A program made the translations under genes and the position numbers. Below are positions 32,446 through 42,846 of a stretch of DNA of 64,000 nt, piece by piece. Location of the stretch: contig JBAIAC010000023.1 in NCBI GenBank assembly GCA_037349315.1, positions 36,432,501 to 36,496,500 on the forward strand, read 5' to 3'. The notes under the pieces are model-generated. The model made no database searches. It was not told where the DNA came from and saw only the letters and a list, made by a program, of their open reading frames with translations. This DNA is from Chelydra serpentina (Eukaryota > Chordata > Testudines > Chelydridae). The number at the start of each line of letters is the position of its first letter. Positions within the stretch are counted from its first letter, which is position 1.

Positions 32446-34018
32446 ATGAATTGACTGTGTATGCTCTATATGCTAATTTAAAATATCTGTAACATGTAAC
32501 TGCAAACCAAGTTCTTTTCAACATGACTGAGCATTAATCTTCATTCACATGCAGTGGCTCTAAGTACCAAGCTATTAAATTAAGCTATTTTTTAGTTTGC
32601 CAAGCTCAAAAACATTATATGATTTTTTGTCAGCAGATACATCATAATTTTATTTTCAAAGAACCTCTTCTTTCACTTCTCCTTCAGATACTTTCCACCC
32701 CATTTTCTGATGCAACTGGTTTATCACATTTTAGCTTTTGATTAGCTGGAAAACCACATTCAATATCTGGGTCTGTTTTTCCCCCTATACCTGTGAGAGG
32801 CAGACAGTATGAATTACACAAGGTTAGATACAAAACTCTTTTCTGCTAAGTAAGACTGCTTCTGTTTCTGAGCATGAAGCAAAGAGATTTCATTTTCTCA
32901 TTATGCTCAGAAAATTGAAAAAGTCAACAGATAAAAAAGTGTGAAATAAGAATTAACAGCCGAAGAGTGAGACCTGTCTACTTTTTATCACAAGAACTTT
33001 CATTTGGTCATTAAGGGTATTTGCTTCACTGCAAATTGTCATTATGTACAATATATGGATTTATTTTAGACTCTTTTTCATTCTTTACCTCAAAAAATAG
33101 AGAGTTAACAATGCTCAGTTATTAGGGAATCAGTCTTTGGTGTGTGAGAGTAATGTAAAGTTAGTTCAGATGCCGAGGTGAAGTTCTGAAGTATGCTATG
33201 GTGTGGCTGCAGTAAAAGAGCTGATGTGTAAAGCTCGACATCCAGAAAGGTCCATTTTAGTTATGACGATGCTAATGCTTTTAAAAATAGTGTGGTGAAA
33301 GATCATCTTAAGAGCTAAGAAAAAATGCTGCATTCTGGCTCATCTAGATAAATTAAGCCCAGCTACAAGGTATGGATGAGAAATCTGGTAGAGTAACACT
33401 GGTCTTGCATAGTAACATGAAAGGCATGTTGAAATCAAAATGACCTCAGCTCACGTTTATGCAGAAATAGCAAAGATAGGTTGAAGGTTGCTAGTGCCAT
33501 CTGGCTTTTTGCTGCACAGGACTGTCCAGAATTTTTAATGGATAAAGCAATCACCTCATACAAATGTCAGATATTGCTAATATTTAATGAAAAGTCATGG
33601 TAGAGCAGGTAATATTTTATGGCACAAGAAAATGCCCTTGTTCTACATTTACATTTATTTGACATTGACATCCAGCTGCAGCATGATAACCTTGGTTTTG
33701 CCGTAGTATTTGGCAGTAGACAGGTTAGTAAGTGAGGTGGAGCATCACCTCCAAAATGTAGGAACAGCTCTCCCCAATACACTTTAATTTCCAAGGTTTC
33801 AAATGTAATGGTAATATACCAGACTAGAGGTTCCAAACTCAGGTCTCCAGAGCACTTGCCAGTGGTCCATGCAGAGACAGCGGATGATGCACTTCTGACT
33901 ATCATCTTTGCTCTAACTACTAACTTGCATTAAAAGAAGCTAAATGTATACTGAATAATTTTCCATGTAAGCAAGGGTGGCACTTGCCACAGGGATCTTA
34001 TGTAAGTGTAAATGAGAC
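32446..34018. other. Unclassified AT-rich sequence, no gene seen
   Basis: No recognised repeat. The 112-codon reverse frame at 33567-33905 has no motif. It could be unique sequence worth a conservation check. Confidence 0.4.
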
Positions 34019-34021
34019 GAG

Positions 34022-34255
34022 AGGAAGGATGGTGCAGTGGTTAGGGCTGTTATATGGGAGACCTAAGTTCAATTCCCTGGTCCACTGCAGCCTGCTTGAG
34101 TGACCTTAGGCAAGTCACATTGTTCTCTGTGCCTCAGTTTCCCATGGGGATACTAGCACTTCCCTACCTCACAGGGGTGTTGTGAGGTTATGCACTTTAA
34201 AGACTGTGAGGTGCCCTCAGATACTCCTATGGTAATGGTGGCCATATAAATATCA
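34022..34255 (+). repeat. MIR/CORE-SINE-like element, well preserved
   Basis: 'ggatggtgcagtggttagggctgttatatgggagacctaagttcaattccctgg' is the tRNA-like head. Then come 'gtgaccttaggcaagtcac', 'tgcctcagtttccc' and 'ctacctcacaggggtgttgtgaggttatgcactttaaagactgtgaggtgccctcagata'. Complete order, oriented as the copy at 22905. Confidence 0.88.
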
Positions 34256-35388
34256 TAGATAGGAGGTGGTCTGTGTTTTCATGAATGGGAGGGAACGTGT
34301 CCATGAGACGCTCTTTCTATGAAAAAGATCTGAGAACCCTTTCCTAGATGATCCTCCTCACTGAGGCACCGGAGGGTTATAACAGCGCCCCCATGCCAAG
34401 GCTTTATTTTAGTCCATCTTGCTGGCAAATATCAGTACGGGCCTATCATCTGAACTTTAGCAAACCTCTCATGTAGTCAGGAGGGAGCATGGTGGCTTTA
34501 ATGCTTTAACTTCGTCAAAGTACGTTTTGGCTATTTTTAAAATCTAAAATACCGCAAATATCAAGTCAAAATCAGAGTCAATAATCCAGCACAGCAAACA
34601 CAGCCTACAGCTCCAGCTACCTGCACCGCATTCTTCTGTGTATTGCATGTCAGATAATTTGATGGAGTAATGATGATACATCAGTCATTGCACAGGTCAA
34701 ATTCTCTAGCCCCCCGCCTCAGTATCTACATCAATTTCTTGATGCATTGTACATGTGAAAGAGTAAATCCAACACTATTATGCACCAGCTTGTAGCTTTC
34801 TAAGCTGTGGCCTATGAGCCACTTATCATTCACTCCCATGTGCCGCAGTTGGCCTTAGAACCTCCACATCTTAATTTTTGGGCCCCAATCCCGATCATGG
34901 CAAGTGGAACTGACTTGCCAAGGTCACTACAGCCTAAAGGAATAAAAAGGAAGGCTCTCTGAACTGTCCCTCCTGCTTTCTGTGGATAAAACAATATTTC
35001 CGATGCTTTCAAGTTATTAATTTGACTGAGGCTGTAACTAAACTGAACCCGGCAGCTGGTTCACTTAGCTTAGCCAGTGCCGCACAGTTGTGCTCAGTTT
35101 TTAAATGGGCCTCCACAGTCAAAATAAAAAACAAACCCAACAGAGAAAAATGACATACCGTTTGAGACAGGCCCAGACCAAAACTGGCATCCCCAAAGTT
35201 GGGGGACATTTGGATCCCAATTCCTTCTGCAGCATGGGCCTACCTTGGTAAGGAATACAACAAGCAATTAAAATGAATAGCTATACAATAATGTTTCCAT
35301 TCTACCCCTAATTGATAAGAATGTTAAGAGACTGATAGTAATTTAAATACTAATTAAGGAAGACTCGTATTGACTTTAATGGGTGATA
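34256..35388. other. Unclassified sequence, no gene seen
   Basis: No supported exon or named mobile element. Confidence 0.4.
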
Positions 35389-35390
35389 GA

Positions 35391-35830
35391 TAAGGCTACG
35401 TTTTGGTCAACGTTATTTTTAGTAAAAGTCATGGACAGGTCCCGGGCAGTAAACAAAAATTCATGGCCCGTGACCTGTCCATGACTTTTACTATATACCC
35501 CTGACTAAAACTGGGGGAGGCGCCCGGGGGGGGGGGGGGGGGCGTCACGGGTGCTGGGGGGGGGTCATGGCCCGGAGGGGGGACCTGGGTGCTTGGGAGC
35601 CGGGGGGGGGGGCAACCAGCGGGGGAGAAGATGGGTGCTCAGGGGGGTGCCACGGGTGCTACGGGGGCGGGGGGGGTGGCGGGGCTAGAACAGACTCCCT
35701 AACTGGCTCCTGGAAGTGGTGACCTCCAGCTCCTAGCTCCATGTGCTGCCTCTGCTCCGCCCCAAGCACCAGTTCTGCAGCTCCCATTGGCTGGGAACCG
35801 CAACCAATGGGAGCTGCGGGGGCAGTGCAT
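35391..35830 (-). mobile_element. Truncated hAT element (TAAGGC family), reverse orientation
   Basis: Its left end TAAGGCTACGTTTTGGTC is the inverted form of the right end of the complete element at 44629-45275. A subterminal hairpin pairs 35428-35447 with 35466-35485 around 'agtaaacaaaaattcatg'. A G-rich tract (35528-35680) and an inverted CCAAT pair (ATTGG 35786-35790, CCAAT 35804-35808) follow. The element stops near 35830, so the other TIR is missing. Confidence 0.75.
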
Positions 35831-35939
35831 CCATTTTTTTAATCTTGCAGGACAGTAGGTTTTGCTATGGTTTCAACCTCTGCTTTCAGTTACACAGGCT
35901 CCAGGCCACTGAAATCTTTGTGATTACACATGTATGGAA

Positions 35940-36000
35940 CTGAGTGTATGTATATATATGTAATATGTATGTCCACACGTGTACGTATGTGTGTGTTTAC
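35940..36000. repeat. TG/TA microsatellite
   Basis: Alternating purine-pyrimidine stretch with 'gtatgtatatatatgtaatatgtatg' and 'gtgtgtgtt'. Confidence 0.7.
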
Positions 36001-36103
36001 AATTAAGAGCAAAGTTTAGTCCAAACTCATTCACTTTTGGTTTACTACACTATATTCCAGTGCTACTTTTAAAACATATATTATCATTATTTATTGTGTA
36101 TAT

Positions 36104-36990
36104 TGTGGTAGCACTGAGGAGCCCAAGGCATGGGCCTGGACCCCATTGTGGTAGGCTGTGATGGGGCGTCAGCCCCACACTAGCCCATAAAGGGTTAATA
36201 GGACCCTAGGGAGGCTGCACAACAGGCAGCCAATTGGAGAAGACCCTAAGGAGGCTGTGCAGGAGACAGCCAATTGGAGAGGGGCTGCAAGGAGCTGCCA
36301 ATCAGGGCAGGTAGGCCCATATCAGAAGAGCCACAAGGCAGAGCAGGTGAGTCACTCCCTGGAGCTCAAGGAGGGAGGACTGGCTGCTTTGCAGGCAGAG
36401 GGCAGCTAGCACCTTGGACAGAGCAGTGCTAGGCAGGATCAGGGGATCGAGAGCGAGCTTCTGGCTGACAGCTGGCATGCTGGAACCCTGAGACAAGGGC
36501 AGAGAAGGTGCTGGGGCTGTGGGGAAGTGGCCCAGAGAAGTAGACTGCAGGGTTGGAGGGGACGCAGCAAGTGGCTGCCATCTACAGGGTCCCTGGGCTG
36601 GAATCCGGAGTAGTGGGCAGGCCCGGGTCCCCCCTTCTGTCCCCACTCACCACCGAGGAAGTGGCTGGACAGTGGATTACGGTTCCCCCGGAAGGGGAAA
36701 GAACAAAGTGTAACGCAGCTGGAGGGCTGTGTCCTGAAGAGGACGCTGTGTTCTTTGGGACAACTCGCTTCCTGGAGCAGAAGTGAGGGCAGCGAGATGT
36801 CACCAGACGAGGGCGCACTGGGAAACTACGCTAATTCCCAGGACAGCCCGCTGGAGGCGCCACAGCGGTGTGTCAAACCCCGTCACATCGGCGCTGTACG
36901 AACGCAGAGCAAAAAGATTGTCCCTGCTCCAAAGAGTTTACAACCTAAGTATAACACAAGAGACAATAGGAGGAAATAGACAGAGACAGG
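36104..36990 (-). repeat. Ancient SINE-like repeat split by a solo LTR
   Basis: The left part (36104-36156) has 'gggcctggaccccattgtggtaggc'. The right part (36893-36990) has 'gctgtacgaacgcagagcaaaaagattgtccctgctccaaagagtttacaacctaag'. Removing the LTR restores 'gtaggcgctgtacg', which is the reverse image of the GTACAGCGCCTAGC core at 16766. Confidence 0.75.
36157..36887 (+). mobile_element. Solo LTR with matching ends and 5-bp target duplication
   Basis: It begins TGTGATGGGG and ends CCCCGTCACA, an almost perfect 10-bp inverted repeat. Flanks are TAGGC (36152-36156) and TCGGC (36888-36892), a 5-bp duplication with one change. The inserted-into repeat is recovered cleanly when the element is removed. 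A GGAGGCGCCACAGCGG block lies at the 3' side. It has direct repeats of 'cagccaattggaga' near 36228 and 36269. No internal retroviral genes are present. Confidence 0.85.
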
Positions 36991-36992
36991 GC

Positions 36993-37190
36993 AGCACAAG
37001 GAAACAATGGGACCAACCCACTAATGTCAACAGGCCTGATTCTCTGTTGCACTGTGCCTCGAAGTAGCCATCCATATCCAGGCAAAGTGAGTGTAAAATG
37101 CTGTGTTTCTGATTTGGCAGCTGCACCCTCGCCCCTTGCACTGGTGTAAATGACTACTCTGCATGCAGGGAATCTGCCCCACTGGGTGTA
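36993..37190. mobile_element. Palindromic MITE (GCCTGATTCTCTGTTGCAC)
   Basis: GGCCTGATTCTCTGTTGCAC at the left is matched by 'gcatgcagggaatctgcccc' at the right. The interior has 'ccttgcactggtgtaaatgact'. Same family as 30137-30276. Confidence 0.55.
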
Positions 37191-37217
37191 GCTGAGGGGT
37201 AGCTGAGGGCAGAATAA

Positions 37218-37495
37218 GGGTATGTCTACACTACACACACTGACTACAGCAACGCTGCTGTAGCATCATGGAATAGATACCTATTACAGCAACAGAAGAG
37301 GTTTTTCCATTGCTATAGTAAATCCACCACCTTGAGAGGTAGCTAGGTTGATGGAAGAATTCTTCTCTGGACCACCTGCATCTACATTGGCAATTAGGTT
37401 GCCCTAATTACATTGCACAAGCATGAAACTTTTCACAGCCCTAAGCAATGTAGCTAAGTCAACCTAAATTTTAGGTGTACAACAAGCCTTAGATT
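37218..37495. mobile_element. MITE (GGTATGTCTACACTAC start)
   Basis: The left end GGGTATGTCTACACTACACA and the right end 'aggtgtacaacaagcctt' form the family seen at 31090-31358 in reverse. The interior has 'gctgctgtagca', 'ttccattgctatag' and 'agctaggttgatggaagaattcttc'. Confidence 0.65.
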
Positions 37496-37499
37496 GCCT

Positions 37500-38784
37500 G
37501 TTATAACATGCTCCTTCAAAGCATTCACACATTGTGATATATGGTTTGTGGGAAGCAAGGAGAGAATAGAATTTTTTAAACAATATTTGGAACTGAGCAC
37601 TAAGCATAACAGATGCTTGTTGCCTTCCCCATACAATTAAAGGCACCGGGTGCCTTTTGGATGTCTTGGTTTTGCTTTCATTAACATGTTAGATCGATTT
37701 CCCAACTGTCTCAATAACAAAGGAAAGTGACGGGAGGTTACAGTGAAATGAAAGTGCTCAAAAGCATATATCAAACGGGTCATTGTCTTTCCATTGCAAA
37801 ATCGATATTGCATGCCCAGAATCACTCTGTATACAATAATGAAACGCCTTCCGTCATTATTGCCAGGGAGCACATTGATTCCTTTTAAATATTTCCTGGG
37901 AACATTTTCAGCATTATGCATGTGAATGTATAATCATTGACCAGATACGTGGAAAATCTCCAAGTCACCTAGTTGTCTGAATGAGCTTTTCAGCCATCTC
38001 GCTGAGATTGACACTTAGCTCTGTAATGCTAGTGTGCAAAAGAAGCGCGTTGTCATTTTTATTATATTGACTTTTTGGCTATTAGCACCCCATAAAGTAA
38101 CCATCTCTCCTGCTCACTGTTTTTCTGCTTCTTCCTTTCATCATTTTCCCTTAGACTAAATAGATGCAGCCTATGGGGGAGGCAGAGAACCAAGACCGGG
38201 TGGTTTCTGCTTTGTGTACCATCTCAAACGGAAGTGAGAGCAGGGTCAGAATCACAGTAACTTCATTCACTAGGGCTGCACAGACACAGGATCACAGAAG
38301 TTCGCCTGGAGCAAGTGATGTTTCTGTGTCCCTTACATCTGTGACCTACTCTAGGAGGAAGCTCGCAAACAGTATCATTTGTTGTGTTAGTCAAAGAGAC
38401 GGGCCAGATCCAAACCTCAGATCTGAATGCCACTAACAATGGGAATTTGGATCAGGTTCCAAACTTCACAGCTGGCCTTTTAACAGCCAGCACAAAATAA
38501 CCCAGATCTGAATGTCCTTGAACTTTGGGAAAGATCCAGATCCAGACTCAGAGACAAGCTTTGTGGCTCAGGCACCTCTCTAGTTAGCAACCTTACACAT
38601 AGGTCCCTCTTTGGATGCCTTTATAATTACTGGTGCCTGTATGTCCTTAGTCCGTGGTCCTCAAGTCCATGTGAAGCCACAGGGCCACCTCCTCTCTGCC
38701 AGTGAGGACAGCAATAAGGGGAGTGAGACAGGGGTAGAGTTACCCTCCCCAATGGAAGGATTACAGAGCAAGAGAAAATCCTCA
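37500..38784. other. Unclassified, repeat-poor sequence
   Basis: No recognisable repeat from about 37500 to 38780 and no gene. About 37680-38090 has balanced composition without simple repeats, which makes it a reasonable place to look for conserved non-coding sequence. Confidence 0.35.
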
Positions 38785-38785
38785 T

Positions 38786-38850
38786 TTAGGGCCTGATTCT
38801 TTGTAAGATGTTGAGCAGCCTCAATACCCATTGGAGTCAATGGGAGGTGA
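38786..38850. repeat. Palindromic MITE fragment
   Basis: 'agggcctgattctttg' and 'cccattggagtcaatgggag' follow the GGCCTGATTCT/CCATTGA-TCAATGG design. Confidence 0.45.
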
Positions 38851-38863
38851 GGTGCATCCTTAG

Positions 38864-39262
38864 AGCTGGGAGCGATATCGAAAAATGTTTCCGTCCCAAC
38901 TCGGGATGAAAAGTCAAAATCTCAAAAACATTTACAAACCAAAACGTTTTGTTCTGATCATCTCAGTAATTTCAAAACCTTTCATTTCAATTTCAAACCC
39001 TTTTTTTTACAACTAGCTTAATCTTTTTCAACAAAACGTTGTTTTCAACTGCAAAACTGACATTTTTCGTTTCAAAGATGACAAAACAAAAGGTTTAGAC
39101 CATGTTAGAAACTTTTTTCCAAATGTTTACATAGAAAAAGTCATTGAAACCAACACTTTCCCCACAAAAAGTTTTGATGAATCAGCTTTTTCTGCTGGCG
39201 GAGGCGGGGGGGGGGGGGGGGGGAATGTTTTGTCAAAAAATTGCCAACCAGCTCAAGTACTC
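38864..39262. repeat. AT-rich dyad repeat (TTTTGAAA family) with a G run
   Basis: It begins 'agagctgggagcgatatcgaaaaatg' and ends near 'caaaaaattgccaaccagctc', an inverted pair AGAGCTGG / CCAGCTC. The interior is dense in 'aaaacg' and 'ttttcaac' dyads. A run of about 18 G at 39207-39223 lies near the right end. Confidence 0.55.
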
Positions 39263-39735
39263 AGCACCTTGCAGGATGAACTCTGCAGCTGGTATGTAAA
39301 GCAAGGGTCACCTTTTCACAGTTTCTCCAGATCACAGGTTTTGAATTGCAGTAGAATAATTCCAGCATCTGTAATTAGAGTTTCCATTAAAGTCTCACTG
39401 CTCTTATGTTAATTTAGGGAGTGCTATATTGTCAAGACTGTTATTAAGGAATGCCAAGAGTTGCAAAGAAATGCTGAGTTTTGATTAAAAGTTTTGGGGC
39501 AACGCTCATTATTTTGTGTAGTAGAGGAGAAGTCTTTTTTTGGTTAGTCCTGAGATTGTTACTGTTTCATGGAAGATCTCTGTTTCTAAATGCAGGCTAA
39601 AAAACGAGTGCCCACTTTCAGCATGCCTTCCTTGGTGCTGGGTATAAGGATGTCATTGCTCATACCTGGGAACCCAGTGGCAAGACTACTATGGGAAGTA
39701 GCTGAAAGGAATCAGGGTGCAGTTTTCCAAAGCAT
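39263..39735. other. Unclassified sequence, no gene seen
   Basis: No gene or named repeat. Confidence 0.4.
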
Positions 39736-39736
39736 C

Positions 39737-40024
39737 TAAGACCTTGTTTACACGCTCAAGTTGCACTACTATAACTATACCAGCAGAGTTAAAACAGTAC
39801 AACACCCCCAGTGTGGACGTAGTGATGCCAGTATAAAAGTGCTTATACCAGTATAGCTTCCAATACACAAAGGTGAATTAGCTATACCAGTATTTGGCGC
39901 CTCTATGCCAGTGTAACTGCATCCACATTAGGAGTTCTACTGGTATAACTATATCACACAAAAAAATATCTCACCCCTACCTGACGTAGTTATGTAGGTG
40001 CAATTCCATGCAAAGACGAGGCCT
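39737..40024. mobile_element. MITE (TAAGACCTTGTTTACAC / GACGAGGCCT)
   Basis: The left end TAAGACCTTGTTTACACG and the right end 'gcaaagacgaggcctga' form an imperfect TIR. Inner repeats include three copies of a TATACCAG word and inverted 'ataactataccag' / 'ctggtataactat'. Confidence 0.65.
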
Positions 40025-40027
40025 GAA

Positions 40028-40172
40028 AGATGTGTTTTTGAAATTTTCACTCAGAGCCTACAAGTCTTGGTGCTCCCAAGCAATTTAGGCTCCGTTGTTA
40101 CGGTGTTCCTAAATGATTTAGGAGCCGTACAGCCCCATTGACTTTGGCTCCTAAGTCACTTGGGCGTTTTTT
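40028..40172. repeat. MITE (CCTAAGTCACTTAGG type)
   Basis: 'ttcctaaatgatttaggagcc' and 'ttggctcctaagtcacttgggcg' flank 'ccccattgactttgg'. The same family forms the target of the LTR at 42847-44127. Confidence 0.5.
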
Positions 40173-40616
40173 TTAAAATGTTGCCTTATGGCTACATTAG
40201 GAAAAATGTGTATTTTAACATGTGTTAGAATCCTTGTGTGAACAAGGCAGGTTGTAGTTCTAATGCCTGGTAGCGATATGTCCTTTTCCTAGAGACGGTC
40301 TCCATGGGACTTGTGCTCCTAAATCACTTAGACACTATTGAAAACTCCACCCTCATTGTTTAATTTTGAGGTGAAAATGAGTCAGATTATTTCAGAGATT
40401 GCATTGAAATGAATCAAATAGAATTTAGCCTAAGGATTAACTCTGCTGTAATCGGACGCTTCAGCATCCTGGATTGTAGGGAAGCAATTTTCATTGTTTA
40501 CCAGTGGTTTTATATTTGCATTTCCTCTATGTTCTGTATAGATAATCTATTTCCCTCATCCCATTTAAACAAGTTAAAATGCTATAATGCAATTTCTCAC
40601 ACCCATATCATAGATT

Positions 40617-40876
40617 TGCCAGACCAAATTCAGAGGTGATGTGTAGGGGGTGCTGTGTAAACCATATGTTAGTCAGTGGGTGAGAGAAGAAGTAATTGTA
40701 AGTGTCTGGGACTGAATACTGGATTGGAAGAACAGGTGAGCTACACCAGGTTAGGCCCCACCCCTGGATTGAGCTCTGTGCAGGTAGACTCTTTAGAATT
40801 ACTTAGACTTAACAACCACTGAATAACGCACAATGTACACACACACACCCTTCCACATCACCTCTGAATTTGGCCC
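40617..40876. mobile_element. MITE with ~22-bp TIRs (CCAAATTCAGAGGTGATGTG)
   Basis: CCAAATTCAGAGGTGATGTG at 40625-40644 is the exact reverse complement of CACATCACCTCTGAATTTGG at 40855-40874. Inside, 'gggggtgctgtg' is partly mirrored by 'cacacaccctt'. About 260 bp, non-coding. Confidence 0.8.
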
Positions 40877-40879
40877 TAA

Positions 40880-41840
40880 GAAAGGACCTATTTGGACCTA
40901 CAGCACTTGGAATTAGAGGGTCCCGTGCAGGCATATAGGTCCACAAGCATGGAGAACATTGCAGGAACAGAGCCATTGGCTCCCCAGACTTTCTTGGACC
41001 CACTTACATTCTCCCTGACATTGTCCAAATTCTACCACCCTGAGTAGTACCATAATTCACAAGCAGATCTATTGACATCAATGAGACTACTCATGGAGTA
41101 AATGAAGTGAGGAATGGTAACCCAATCTAGCCCACTGTCATTACAAATGGAGAAGACCTATCAGATTACCCAGCACACCTCTCTGCTAATGCAGGATTCT
41201 TCCCTTTCATGCCAAACCTCAAGTTTTTTTTCCCTGGAAACATTTTAAAATTATATATACTTTTTGCCAATTTTTAAGTGCTGAACAGCTGCCATTTGGA
41301 AAAGCAAACTTCATCAGAAGTGTTATACTACAAATAATAATAATAATGGAGGCATAAGTGTTCAGTTCTCAGGGTAATATACTCCCTGTCTATCACTATA
41401 CACAAACCATTATCTGTGGAAGAGACTTTGGATGGTCTCTAGTTCCTACAGACGTTCCACATCCTAAGAACACCACCACCATCCCACCAGGCACTGATGG
41501 ACCATAGACGCCTTTGTTGTCTGTCATAGGAGAGAGGCCCTCTGGAGGTAAATGAGCCTCCTGCCCCTGGAGATGGTTTTCTTGGTGAAGACTGAAACCT
41601 GAAAACAAAACTCTACCAAAACAAAACCCTCCACTGCCCACACAATTCTCTCTCTGGGGAGGGGATGAGAGAGAAAACAAACCACAAGTGACAGATGTTA
41701 GTCACGTCACTTAACACGCTACTGGAAGGTACTCAGATAATACAGAGGTCAAGGTGATATGAAAACCTGAATAAAACAGAATAAAGGCATATTGGCAGGG
41801 TAGTGTATGGAAGGCTGGTACTGCTGTTGCCTAGGCTGTG
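40880..41840. other. Mostly unclassified; one small MITE dyad
   Basis: About 41042-41100 has 'gagtagtaccataattcac' and 'gagactactcatgg' around 'attgacatcaatgag', a Chompy-like dyad. The rest is unclassified, without a supported gene. Confidence 0.4.
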
Positions 41841-41844
41841 GCCA

Positions 41845-42220
41845 CAGGGGCTGACTTCCGGCCCCGCCCGTGGGTGCTGTCACCCGGCGTCGGGGGCGGG
41901 GCCCCGCCCCCGACGCCGGGCGACGTTGCGGGGCCCCGCCCCTGACGCCGGGCGACGTTGCGGGGCCCCGCCCCTGACGCCGGGCGACGTTGCGGGGCCC
42001 CGCCCCTGACACCGGGTGACGTTGCGGGGCCCCGCCCCCGACGCCGACGCGATGTTGCCCAGCGTCGGGGGCGGGGCCCCGCAACATCTCCCGGTGCCCG
42101 GTAAGTTTGCCGCGGGTCCGGGGCGGGCGGGGAGTTGCCGGTGGGTGCGGAGCACCCACCAATTTTTCTCCGTGGGTGCTCCAGCACCGGAGCACCCACG
42201 GAGTCGGCGCCCCTGGAGCC
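41845..42220 (+). mobile_element. GC-rich hAT-like element with 32-bp internal tandem repeat
   Basis: The left end CAGGGGCTGACTTCCGG and the right end CGGAGTCGGCGCCCCTGGAG form an imperfect TIR. Flanks TGTGGCCA (41837-41844) and TGTGGCTA (42221-42228) match at 7 of 8. Inside are four tandem 32-bp units starting at 41897, 41929, 41961 and 41993, each CGGGGCCCCGCCCC-TGACGCCGGGCGACGTTG, plus a fifth partial one. The array is bracketed by inverted GGCGTCGGGGGCGGGGCCCC sequence. GGTAAGT is at 42100-42106 and a GTGGGTGC-GGAGCACCCAC hairpin near 42141-42160. Confidence 0.82.
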
Positions 42221-42284
42221 TGTGGCTAAAGAGAGGACTTCAGTCTACAGGATGATCCTTTTGCCAGCTGTTTCAACATTAATG

Positions 42285-42352
42285 ACCCAATCCTGTGAGG
42301 TACTGAGCATCCTCCACTCCAGCTGAAGCTCAGCACCTCATAGGATCTGGTG
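42285..42352. repeat. Palindromic MITE (CCTGTGAGGTACTGAGC type)
   Basis: 'acccaatcctgtgaggtactgagcatcc' is mirrored by 'gctcagcacctcataggatctgg'. It has Chompy-like layout. Confidence 0.55.
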
Positions 42353-42812
42353 CTAAATTCCCTTGACTAATCTGTAATTGCACGGCAGCAAAATTGCAAT
42401 GAATCTAATTTTTAAGGAGAATACATTGCCAGCTGAAGAACTGGGAACTCTGCGGAAGGTGGCAGGGTCTATCCAGCTTTATTTTATACACTAATGTAAC
42501 TAATACTGGTCCTGGAATACTGTTATTTTTATTCATTCATAAAAAAGTCATTTTGTCTAGACTTGAGCTGCTGCAGTTTCATTCTCAAAAATACAGAGTC
42601 GATGCACAGTTTGCTTGTCAAAAACAGCTGCCCTCTTCTGTTTCCAAAGGGATATTGCCAGTTTTTGAAATTCTAGCGTTTGTGGCATTGAAATAGAAAT
42701 AAGATACCAGCACTTCGCCCACTCCGCAAAAGCGAACCCATGTCAATATAACACCATCACCTCGCTTAACACCTCCTTTGATTTTGGAGCCTTAATATGG
42801 AGTTGGGGGGTA
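42353..42812. other. Unclassified sequence, no gene seen
   Basis: No named repeat or exon. Confidence 0.4.
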
Positions 42813-42846
42813 AATTTAAAAATATCTAAGTCACTTAGGAGCCAAA

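Noticed and set aside
41749..42199. Several 80-148 codon frames with periodic GDVAGPRP-like reading
   Set aside because: Produced by the 32-bp tandem array inside a hAT element, in several frames at once.
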